Shown piece by piece: positions 1 to 6,208 of a DNA stretch of 37,317 nt. Under the pieces are notes generated by a model. That model had not been told where the DNA came from. It was given only the letters and a program-made list of their open reading frames with translations, and did not search any database. Position 1 is the first letter of the stretch; each line of letters starts with the position of its first letter. Source of the stretch: Eubacteriales bacterium (GTDB taxonomy: Bacteria > Bacillota_A > Clostridia > Lachnospirales > Lachnospiraceae); NCBI GenBank assembly GCA_030527765.1, contig JAUNAE010000002.1:1-37317 (forward strand). The letters are read 5' to 3'. Made by a program: the position numbers and the translations under genes.

Positions 1-1126
1 ATGCGATGATCGCATCCTCTACGGATTCGTACTGCAGAAGATAAAGGCCATCCATAGAGGAGATAACATTCTCCTGATCGACTACAATACCTGCTTCTTC
101 TGTAGCCAGGATCAGACGCATAGAAGAAAGATCTGCATCAATTGTCTGACCACCCTGATAGAATTCAGCCTGCATCATGGCTTCTTTCCAGGATGCTTCT
201 TCTACCTCTTCGATGATCGGTTCTACAACTGATTCTGTTTCAACAGAATTCTGCAGCTCATCACCGGTGTGATCACCGCTAACAAAGCCTTCTGTTTCTT
301 CAATGACAACATCTTCGGTCGGCTCTTCTACCAGCACGTCAGTCTCATCATTGATTTCTTCTGTCTGTTCTTCAGTTTCCGGTTCTGCTGCCTTTTGGCT
401 AAACCAGGAATCCTTCACCGATTCAGAAACACCTGTTCCGAGGAAGACGTTCTCAGCTACCAGTGTCTTTTCTGACACATAATCATACGTAGCTGAAGCA
501 TCTGTCAGAGAAGAGTCTGCATAGAACATGCAACTTGCATCTTCAACATCTGCAAAGTTGAATCCATGTAAACCACTGATATCTGTCAGTGCTGTAAGAC
601 CAGAAAACATATACGATGTGTCGGATCCATAAGATACAGAATCTGCATTCGTTGCGATCACAATCGTACCTGTGCTTAATGCTCCACCTCCAACGATGCC
701 GCCTGTTGCATCATCGGATCCGGTGATTCCTTCTACTGCTTCTACTGTACTTTCATCTTCAATGATGACAGCAGAAGTGTCTACAGCCATTGCTGTAGTT
801 TCTGCGTAGTCCGGTTCGAAGTACGCATAAACCGGTGCGCCTGCCGATGAGATTAACTCGGCCTGCACATCACTTGGCACACCGCGGCTGAATGCAATGC
901 GCCGTACATACTGATCTGCCACAACAATGGTATCTTCCGTACTAGATACTGCATTGCCTGCCAGACGCTTAATTGCAGCGTTTACTGTCCTACCATCATG
1001 CAAAACCGACGTCGTTACGGATGCTACGCCGGCGTCTGTACCAACGACATCCGCATAAACGGGTGCAACATTTGATACAGCCATGACAGCACTCAGTAAG
1101 AGGGAAAGAGTTTTATTCTTTCTCAT
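1..1126 (-). CDS. Secreted surface protein, N-terminal part, possibly a subtilisin-like protease
   Basis: About 375 residues are visible; the reading frame is open to the left edge, so the C-terminus is outside the window. It starts MRKNKTLSLLL with a classic signal peptide ending near residue 25 (VYA). Around residues 150-185 there is a stretch of the BspA/DUF285 surface-repeat type (pattern DTSYMFSG, then TDISGLHG, then CMFYADSSL). An acidic linker rich in E, T and V follows. The last visible residues (YLLQYESVEDAIIA) resemble the end of a subtilisin (S8) propeptide, so a protease domain may follow beyond the edge; this is inference. It carries VEGITGSDD, related to the GVxGS repeats of other secreted proteins here. 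The start at 1126 has no adjacent ribosome binding site; a strong one lies beyond a hairpin. Confidence 0.75.
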   Translation of the reverse strand, partial: MRKNKTLSLLLSAVMAVSNVAPVYADVVGTDAGVASVTTSVLHDGRTVNAAIKRLAGNAVSSTEDTIVVADQYVRRIAFSRGVPSDVQAELISSAGAPVYAYFEPDYAETTAMAVDTSAVIIEDESTVEAVEGITGSDDATGGIVGGGALSTGTIVIATNADSVSYGSDTSYMFSGLTALTDISGLHGFNFADVEDASCMFYADSSLTDASATYDYVSEKTLVAENVFLGTGVSESVKDSWFSQKAAEPETEEQTEEINDETDVLVEEPTEDVVIEETEGFVSGDHTGDELQNSVETESVVEPIIEEVEEASWKEAMMQAEFYQGGQTIDADLSSMRLILATEEAGIVVDQENVISSMDGLYLLQYESVEDAIIA

Positions 1127-1133
1127 AACTGTT

Positions 1134-1165
1134 GCAAGGAGATTGACTTCCTTGCTTCCTCCTTT
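1134..1165 (-). promoter_or_regulatory. Ribosome binding site separated from start codon by a hairpin
   Basis: Reading the minus strand, AAAGGAGGA (1157-1165) is followed by an inverted repeat with 7-bp arms, GCAAGGA and TCCTTGC (1149-1155 with 1134-1140, 8-nt loop), then 7 nt to the ATG at 1126. Linear spacing is about 30 nt, too long for initiation; if the hairpin folds, effective spacing is about 8 nt. Two other genes in the window show the same arrangement. Confidence 0.6.
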
Positions 1166-1225
1166 CCGGTGCTATAAATGCTCCTTGGGCGCAAAAGCGA
1201 CCATGGAGAGTAACCGAATACTTCC

Positions 1226-1263
1226 TACATTAATAATATGGATAAAAATCTTTTTTCTTTCGG
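1226..1263 (-). promoter_or_regulatory. Element-wide promoter motif, sub-type A, for the left-edge surface protein
   Basis: On the minus strand it reads as a T-tract, ATCCATATTATTAATG, then GTAGGAAG. It shares the T-tract, CCAT core and TATT-type -10 with the other sub-type A sites. It is nearly identical over about 30 bases to the site at 32449-32486, which drives another large surface protein. No TTGACA-like -35 is visible. About 150 bases upstream of it (1264-1410) contain no gene that I can support. Confidence 0.5.
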
Positions 1264-1410
1264 CAGATTTGAAGAAAAATGCATGTTTTGTGTTAAAAAT
1301 AGGACAGATTCGGTACATTACTCTCGAAAAGATGGCTTTCTGGTGGTTCTACGGACTTATCTTTACTGTTCAGAAAGATCTTTGCTGCACTTGCGGACGA
1401 TTTGTACAGT

Positions 1411-1448
1411 AAAAACCGGAGTCTGAGAAAATCTTCAGGCCCCGGTTT
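1411..1448 (-). terminator. Rho-independent terminator after the AAA+ gene
   Basis: Inverted repeat AAACCGG (1413-1419) with CCGGTTT (1442-1448), supported by an inner CTGA/TCAG pairing. On the minus strand the stem is followed by a T-run. It lies 30 bases downstream of the AAA+ stop codon. Confidence 0.75.
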
Positions 1449-1480
1449 CTGTATTTAAAAAACTGTCCGTATTCTTTACT

Positions 1481-2626
1481 TCACTGCATCCGCTCGGCTG
1501 CTTCCAACACATCATTTCTCGAAATCAAATCTTCTGATGCTTCACCTCTCTTTACGTGCAACGCATGTCGATTCAGCGTACGATCCAGAATCACGCGCAC
1601 GGTACGAGCATTGCCAAATGAATCCTTTGTCCTTTCTCGTAAGATTACACTTCTAAAAGCTTCCTCGGATCCTGGAGAGAGCTTATATCCTTCACTCTCT
1701 GCCATCAGCTGAAAGATCTCCTGCAACTCAATCATATTGTAATTCTCAAAAAATAAGTAATCAGAGAAACGAGACTGAAAGCCCGGATTGCTGCCTAACA
1801 GCTTCAAGATCTCATCCTGATATCCTGCGATAATTAAGACGAATCGATCTCGGTAGTCCTCCATCATCTGAAGAAGCGTAGCAATTGCCGCATCCCCGTA
1901 CGGTCCTGACATCATGGCATAGGCTTCGTCAATAAACAAGACACCGCCAAATGCACGTCTGACGATTGCAGAAGTTCGTTCCTGCGCTTGTCCCCCTGCA
2001 AGAAAGCTACCGGATACAACGATCATCCGGTTATCATCAATGTACCCGTACCGATGCAAATATGCCGTCATGATACGAGCCACCGTTGTCTTTCCTGTTC
2101 CGGGAGGACCATAAAACACCATGTGCTTCGACTCCGTTACGGAAGCATTACGTTTCCCTGCCTTTTTCCGGTGATTTCGGTCTAGCTCCATTCTTGCTTC
2201 CATTTCTTCTACATCGTTCTTCACATCTGCCAATCCAATCATAGAGGCAAGTTCGGCTTCCGGGTTCTTGGATCCTTTTTTGGTCATCTCTCGAACCATC
2301 GTTGCCGGAAGGACTTTTTCTTCCTTCAGCATTCTCTGACGATCGAGCTCCTTCTGCTGTTTCACTGAGAGCTTCTCGTAAGACGACGATTGTGTCATGC
2401 GGCCGTACCGATCATATTTCATAGCAGTGCGTGACTTTCTCCTCATGATATCAATTAAGGGGAGCAGGATCAGCATACCTACTATTGCTGCAGCTACAAT
2501 AACCAGAACACGACCTTTTAGCCGCTCTGTTTGGTAGGCATAAAATGCCAGAAACCCAAATACCGCAAGTCCTAAGATATCCGCTACAGTCAAGATAAGT
2601 GAAAGTGCATATAGCAATCTCTTCAT
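1481..2626 (-). CDS. Membrane-anchored AAA+ ATPase of the CbxX/SpoVK type
   Basis: 381 residues. Two hydrophobic segments (about 5-30 and 39-60) place the protein in the membrane with the ATPase in the cytoplasm. A charged linker (60-125) leads to an AAA+ domain with Walker A GPPGTGKT (173-180) and Walker B GVLFIDEAY (228-236). A sensor-1-like IIAGYQDE and an arginine-rich SRFSDY region follow, as in the CbxX/CfqX/SpoVK family (including EccA-like proteins). These families remodel protein complexes; the substrate here is unknown. The gene is monocistronic, bounded by a terminator at 1411-1448. Its native promoter appears to have been separated from it by the insertion sequence at 2701-5151. 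The start ATG has no adjacent ribosome binding site; AAAGGAG lies across a long hairpin. Confidence 0.85.
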   Translation of the reverse strand: MKRLLYALSLILTVADILGLAVFGFLAFYAYQTERLKGRVLVIVAAAIVGMLILLPLIDIMRRKSRTAMKYDRYGRMTQSSSYEKLSVKQQKELDRQRMLKEEKVLPATMVREMTKKGSKNPEAELASMIGLADVKNDVEEMEARMELDRNHRKKAGKRNASVTESKHMVFYGPPGTGKTTVARIMTAYLHRYGYIDDNRMIVVSGSFLAGGQAQERTSAIVRRAFGGVLFIDEAYAMMSGPYGDAAIATLLQMMEDYRDRFVLIIAGYQDEILKLLGSNPGFQSRFSDYLFFENYNMIELQEIFQLMAESEGYKLSPGSEEAFRSVILRERTKDSFGNARTVRVILDRTLNRHALHVKRGEASEDLISRNDVLEAAERMQ

Positions 2627-2636
2627 AAACTAAATA

Positions 2637-2671
2637 ACTGCCGCTCTTATAAGAACGGCAGTGACTCCTTT
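2637..2671 (-). promoter_or_regulatory. Hairpin between ribosome binding site and AAA+ start codon
   Basis: Arms ACTGCCG (2637-2643) and CGGCAGT (2656-2662) enclose a self-complementary TCTTATAAGA with one mismatched pair, giving a 26-nt near-perfect stem. On the minus strand AAAGGAG (2665-2671) precedes it and the ATG at 2626 follows after 10 nt. Effective spacing with the hairpin folded is about 12 nt, against about 38 nt unfolded. Confidence 0.6.
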
Positions 2672-2700
2672 CTGTACTTTCCTAAGCACGTCCTCTATTT

Positions 2701-2850
2701 GTGAACTACCCCAATCATCCAGCAGATGAATGGAGCTTCGTGCGGCCGAATTGCGCCGCAAAGACTGGTCACGCAGTCTCTAACCAATTTTACAAGGTTA
2801 CATTTTATTCATATGTGTCTCAGGCAGCTGTCTGGTGCACATATTTTTTT
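2701..2850 (-). ncRNA. Candidate omega RNA of the tnpB element
   Basis: In IS200/IS605 elements the RNA that guides TnpB comes from the 3' end of tnpB plus the right end, and its guide is copied from the DNA just outside the element. Here that RNA would cover the last bases of tnpB and the right-end hairpin and end at 2701. Its guide would begin AAATAGAGGACGTGCT, the 5' untranslated region of the AAA+ gene. The 5' boundary is arbitrary. This rests on family knowledge; the sequence shows only the position and the hairpin. Confidence 0.45.
2709..2735 (-). repeat. Right end of the IS200/IS605 element
   Basis: Block starting CCCCAATCATCC and ending GATGAATGGAG on the plus strand, with a CATC/GATG hairpin. 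It matches the left-end block at 5110-5136 in direct orientation at 22 of 27 positions. It lies just beyond the 3' end of tnpB, as right ends do in this family. Confidence 0.75.
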
Positions 2851-4448
2851 CGTCCGAGCGCTGCATGTAGGGAACGTCGACGCGCTTTTCTCGTTTCATG
2901 ACGATATCTGACGGTCGTGGATGCCTCTTTTCGATGGTAGGGCTTCTTAGCTGCTTTTTTAGTGGCAACGCCACAGAGGGAATCCCGTGTGATACGCAGC
3001 ACAGTTTTCGTAAGAAATGTCCAGTCTGTGATTCCATCGAAAATGTGTGGGTATTCTTTTCTGGCAATGTTTGCCGCACCGTTGACATCCGCGTTAAGGC
3101 AGTATCCGTCTGCGGAACGATACAGGCCCCTTTTGATCCGACTTCCTGAGAACTCGGGTATCTCTCCTTGATCGGAACTTCCGTAAGTGGGAATGGCGTC
3201 CCTATCAATCAAAGATGCCATTGAGGTGTAGCTTTCCTCTCGTACAACGACAGGGATACCATACTGCATCGCCACACAGGTCAGCGTGTTTCGCATACGC
3301 TCAAACGGGATAGAAACGAAATTCTGGTTATTGGTCCGTCCCTGATCCACCTCCTGCTTGATCCCCTCGTTATTGCCGATGACAATGACCTCGATCTCCG
3401 TGTCAGCAGCCTTTCGGCAGATGAAGTGCGCTGCCTTGTAGAAGAAGTCCCGGAACAGGTTATCTCTTCGCCGACTTAATGCGTGCAGTGCCTTAGACTG
3501 TTTGCAGGAGTGCTGACTGTCCTTTCCTCTTGTGAGATCACTGATGAGCAGGCTCCTGCGCTTGTTAAACCACTGGTTCTGTGATTTCAGCCACTTCCCG
3601 TCAATCAGGAATGGGGTCATATCTGTATTGGACGCAACCGCCAGAAAGTTATTCACTCCGACATCAATGCCCATGACACGTTTCGGATTAGCAGGAACCT
3701 TTGGCTCCGCGCTATCAGATGGGAAGGTCAGCAGCAGACGATAGCCGCCATACCTCGGCATCACTTCGCACTTTACGAAATCGGAAGGAGAAACATCCAG
3801 CCGTCCGAGAGAAACCGTCTCCCCGCAGTTCGCGAAGGACAGCACAAGTTTCCCCTCTGACTTGCGCAGATGAGCAAGCTGATTCGTAAAATGTGCAGTT
3901 GTTTCCCTTTCGCGGAGATACTTCGGAGGCTGCGGCTTCCCTGTAAACTTTCCGGGAGTCTTTCGCCATTCTTTCAGAGCCGCGGAGTATGCTTTCCAGC
4001 TGTTCACGGTTTTCCTGATTGCATGCTGACTGACCTGTGTGCTGCAGGCAAAATAGCAGGGATTCCCCGTGCACTTGAGGATCGCATCCAGCATTTCGTA
4101 GGAGAGAAATGGCTTTTCCGCAGTCGGATAGGAGAAGAATTTCGAGGAAAGAAGTTTTCGTACCTTCGCTTCTCCGGCGAGACCGGATCCGCATGCTTCT
4201 CTGAGACCGTTTGAGAGGTGCTCTGCCTTTTTCCGATTGGAAAGAGCCAGACCTGTAAAGACATGGTGCAGTGCTTCTGTTTCATTGTGTGTGCGCTCCT
4301 CCGGAGACTTCCGGAGACCGCTTCTCGTGTTGCGGATCAGGAAGTTTGCCGTGTTCCGGACAGCACGACTGGATGTGGTATTTCGTTTCAGAAACGGAAT
4401 ACACGGATGGGTTGATTTAAGATCCACAACTATTGTCCGATATCCCAT
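2820..4448 (-). CDS. tnpB: TnpB, RNA-guided nuclease of IS200/IS605 family
   Basis: 542 residues from the ATG at 4448, which has a strong ribosome binding site (GGAAAGGAGGAGGCC); the reading frame extends further upstream but without one. The RuvC-like catalytic acidic residues are visible: D262 in GIDVGVNNF, E361 in IGNNEG and D454 in NADVNGAANI. The usual four-cysteine zinc finger between the last two motifs is absent; instead there is SGSRIKRGLYRSADG, a pattern I associate with a zinc-finger-less TnpB subgroup. It is longer than the roughly 400 residues typical of TnpB, with an extended basic C-terminal tail. TnpB proteins cut DNA next to a short motif under omega RNA guidance and help the element persist. 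All catalytic residues appear intact, so it may be active. Confidence 0.9.
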   Translation of the reverse strand: MGYRTIVVDLKSTHPCIPFLKRNTTSSRAVRNTANFLIRNTRSGLRKSPEERTHNETEALHHVFTGLALSNRKKAEHLSNGLREACGSGLAGEAKVRKLLSSKFFSYPTAEKPFLSYEMLDAILKCTGNPCYFACSTQVSQHAIRKTVNSWKAYSAALKEWRKTPGKFTGKPQPPKYLRERETTAHFTNQLAHLRKSEGKLVLSFANCGETVSLGRLDVSPSDFVKCEVMPRYGGYRLLLTFPSDSAEPKVPANPKRVMGIDVGVNNFLAVASNTDMTPFLIDGKWLKSQNQWFNKRRSLLISDLTRGKDSQHSCKQSKALHALSRRRDNLFRDFFYKAAHFICRKAADTEIEVIVIGNNEGIKQEVDQGRTNNQNFVSIPFERMRNTLTCVAMQYGIPVVVREESYTSMASLIDRDAIPTYGSSDQGEIPEFSGSRIKRGLYRSADGYCLNADVNGAANIARKEYPHIFDGITDWTFLTKTVLRITRDSLCGVATKKAAKKPYHRKEASTTVRYRHETRKARRRSLHAALGRKKYVHQTAA

Positions 4449-4509
4449 GGCCTCCTCCTTTCCACATGATTGACATTGAAGTGTACACACTGTAATATTT
4501 ACATATATA

Positions 4510-4538
4510 ATTATATCATAAGACGTATTCAGGCGCAA
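4510..4538 (-). promoter_or_regulatory. Probable sigma-A promoter of tnpB
   Basis: On the minus strand TTGCGC (4533-4538) and TATAAT (4510-4515) are separated by exactly 17 bases. This conventional promoter contrasts with the element-wide CCAT-type sites elsewhere in the window, fitting a foreign IS. Confidence 0.55.
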
Positions 4539-4585
4539 TGAACACGCTTGATACATGTGATTATCATTTTGATTGAGGAGATTTC

Positions 4586-5083
4586 ATGGAACAATATAAG
4601 CACGAACGGCACAGGGTACACCGGCTTACCTATCACTTTGTATTTGTAACAAAATACCGACGCCCGGTCATCAGTGAAGAGGTTGGCGTATTCCTGAAAC
4701 AGCGCATGCAGGAATTGATCTCCTTGTCAGATGGAGAACTTCTCGCCTGCGAAACGGACGTGGATCATATTCACATCCTGGCAGCTCTTCCTCCGGATAT
4801 CGCGCCTGCCGCAGCTGTACGCGGATGGAAAACGGCACTTTCTGTCTCACTTCACAAAAACGAGGAGCTGATGCCATTCGTCCGAAAGTATCTGTATGGT
4901 GAGAAAACACCTCTCTGGTCCGCGAGCTACTTTGTTGCAACAACCGGCGGAGTCACGATGGAAACAATACGTGAGTATGTTAATTCACAGCAATCAGAAG
5001 AACATCAGAAGCGCCGTTACGAAAAGACAGGACGCTACAAGGGCGCATGGGCTCGTTCACAGGCAAGAAAAAAGAACGGCTAA
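4586..5083 (+). CDS. tnpA: TnpA, Y1 HUH transposase of IS200/IS605 family
   Basis: 165 residues, a normal length for this family. The HUH metal-binding motif is visible as DVDHIHILAALP, and the catalytic tyrosine lies in METIREYVNSQQ, matching the family's Y1 helix. TTYHF-like sheet residues (LTYHFVFVTKYRRP) near the N-terminus are typical. The start ATG at 4586 follows GATTGAGGAG. TnpA excises and inserts the element as single-stranded DNA using the subterminal hairpins at both ends. It is divergent from tnpB with about 137 bases between them. The catalytic residues look intact, so the element may still move. Confidence 0.95.
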   Translation: MEQYKHERHRVHRLTYHFVFVTKYRRPVISEEVGVFLKQRMQELISLSDGELLACETDVDHIHILAALPPDIAPAAAVRGWKTALSVSLHKNEELMPFVRKYLYGEKTPLWSASYFVATTGGVTMETIREYVNSQQSEEHQKRRYEKTGRYKGAWARSQARKKNG

Positions 5084-5109
5084 AGCCGTCCAAAAACCGT
5101 CGCTTACAT

Positions 5110-5136
5110 CCCCAAGCATCCTCCGGATGGATGGAG
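5110..5136 (-). repeat. Left end of the IS200/IS605 element
   Basis: Block starting CCCCAAGCATCC and ending GGATGGATGGAG on the plus strand, containing a CATCC/GGATG hairpin with a 3-nt loop. It pairs with the right-end block at 2709-2735 in direct orientation. It lies just beyond the stop codon of tnpA. Confidence 0.75.
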
Positions 5137-5151
5137 TTTTACGCGACAATT

Positions 5152-5180
5152 GTGATAATATGGCAAAAAATCTTTTTGCT
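5152..5180 (-). promoter_or_regulatory. Displaced sub-type A promoter, originally of the AAA+ gene
   Basis: On the minus strand this reads GCAAAAAGATTTTTTGCC followed by ATATTATCAC, matching the sub-type A sites (dyad of A- and T-tracts flanked by GC, then CCATATTAT). It now fires directly into the left end of the IS. Joining it to position 2700 gives CCATATTATCACAAATAGAG, close to the other sub-type A sites such as CCATATTATAGATAGAG. The GCAAAAA/TTTTTGC dyad may also help end transcription from the 5241-8005 operon. Confidence 0.6.
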
Positions 5181-5240
5181 TGAGGCCTATAAAGCAGTTT
5201 TGAGCTAAAAAAGTATATTTCGAGAAACATTCCTTTGCTA

Positions 5241-5765
5241 TCACATTTTTCTATCTCCGATTTTTTCGTCTATACATTCCATATTTGTTTCCGAGATATA
5301 GAACTCCTGCCACGTTGCTTCCCTATCAATTTCAGCCGGACTTGTCTGTTCCCCAACAAAGTTAATAGTGTGTGTTTCGTTTGCAAGCAGTCTGGCAATC
5401 TTCCCATCGTAATCATACATGATGACATCATTCAAACTAAACCGACGATACTGTCCAATTGGCTGACTGCTGCCTCGTTTGATCTGCTGCAGTTCCATGA
5501 TCACAATGTTATCATTCATAATTTCTACATGCACTCTGTTCGGTAACATCTTCTTTCTCTCAATGCTCAGCTTTCCGAAAGCAATATAGAACATTACTGC
5601 GATTGTTCCAAAGATCATTGCCCAGCGAGCCCATTCCTGCTCGAGCATGAATAAGCTACATGCTCCCACAATCGAAAGAAGAATCAACATGCCCCATCTT
5701 ACTACCGTGGTCAGACCAACTATATACCTTACTTCTTTGTATTCCTTGTAATCAGATAATACCAT
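5241..5765 (-). CDS. Small membrane protein of unknown function
   Basis: About 174 residues from the ATG at 5765; an upstream TTG at 5771 is also possible, and neither has a strong ribosome binding site. Two membrane segments are visible at about residues 20-40 and 45-65, followed by a soluble region of about 110 residues beginning SIERKKMLPN. The soluble part looks like a beta-rich cytoplasmic domain of the PH-like kind seen in small YdbT-type proteins; this is a loose impression. The gene overlaps the end of the upstream gene (5752-6189) by 14 bases, indicating translational coupling in one operon with the Rad50-like ATPase. I do not recognise the family. Confidence 0.7.
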   Translation of the reverse strand: MVLSDYKEYKEVRYIVGLTTVVRWGMLILLSIVGACSLFMLEQEWARWAMIFGTIAVMFYIAFGKLSIERKKMLPNRVHVEIMNDNIVIMELQQIKRGSSQPIGQYRRFSLNDVIMYDYDGKIARLLANETHTINFVGEQTSPAEIDREATWQEFYISETNMECIDEKIGDRKM

Positions 5766-6189
5766 TTTCAAGCTCTCTCTTCTCGATTGTTTTCTTCACG
5801 ATGTTTTCCGGAGTTATAGAAAAGATCAGCGTTCCGTCTGCATCCAGTTTACCTCTGAACTTGTACCAGTACTGATCCAGATCACCATCAATCAGCCCTG
5901 TAATCTGCTCCGGAATGTTCGTCCGCGTAATTCTCTGCTGGTAGATCTTTCCATTGTGACTTTCCAATCGTTTTTCTGTAATAAATCCAAACGACATTTC
6001 TGTTTCCTCCGAACAGGGTCTGAAAGCAAATGCAGACCCATCCTCTGTCACAAGAAACTGTAGATGGGTTGCATAATGAAGATCCTTCACTGCGGAGGAG
6101 TTAAATACAAGATGGTCTTTATAGACAGATAACATGGCCCGATTTCGTCTGGCATCATGTACCGGCCTTGCAATAAACTTTTTTTCCAT
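5752..6189 (-). CDS. Hypothetical protein, 145 residues
   Basis: The start is set at the ATG at 6189 (MEKKFIARPVHDARR) because GAAAGGTG lies just upstream; the open frame continues further but lacks a ribosome binding site. The protein is soluble, with alternating beta-type patterns (LSVYKDHLVF, GSAFAFRP, TLIFSITPENIV) and no membrane segment. It lies between the Rad50-like ATPase (stop 20 bases upstream of this start) and the small membrane protein, which overlaps its end. I do not recognise a family; operon position suggests a partner of the ATPase or of the membrane protein. Confidence 0.75.
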   Translation of the reverse strand: MEKKFIARPVHDARRNRAMLSVYKDHLVFNSSAVKDLHYATHLQFLVTEDGSAFAFRPCSEETEMSFGFITEKRLESHNGKIYQQRITRTNIPEQITGLIDGDLDQYWYKFRGKLDADGTLIFSITPENIVKKTIEKRELENGII

Positions 6190-6208
6190 AATGAACACCT
6201 TTCTCTTC

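Larger units (their letters stand above)
2701..5151 (-). mobile_element. IS200/IS605-family insertion sequence with divergent tnpA and tnpB
   Basis: About 2.45 kb holding tnpB (minus) and tnpA (plus) in the divergent order known from IS608. The two ends carry related 27-base blocks in the same orientation (2709-2735 and 5110-5136, 22 of 27 identical), each containing a small CATC/GATG hairpin. This is expected for single-strand transposition, which needs subterminal hairpins rather than terminal inverted repeats. GTGA (TCAC on the other strand) lies at 2701-2704 and again at 5152-5155, so I place cleavage after TCAC on the minus strand. No target duplication is expected for this family. The exact tips are inferred, not proven. 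Rejoining the flanks restores an intact promoter-to-gene sequence for the AAA+ gene. Confidence 0.85.

Noticed and set aside
1083..1426. Plus-strand ORFs across the left-edge gene start
   Set aside because: They cross the promoter motif and signal-peptide region of the minus-strand gene, and no recognisable protein results. One starts at the ATGG of the promoter core, which is coincidental.
2820..2990. Frameshift or truncation at the tnpB C-terminus
   Set aside because: The frame is open through the catalytic D454 and a basic tail to a normal stop near the right end. The long tail is unusual but not evidence of damage.
4449..4556. N-terminal extension of tnpB to 4556
   Set aside because: The extension covers the probable tnpB promoter (4510-4538), and the ATG at 4448 has a strong ribosome binding site.
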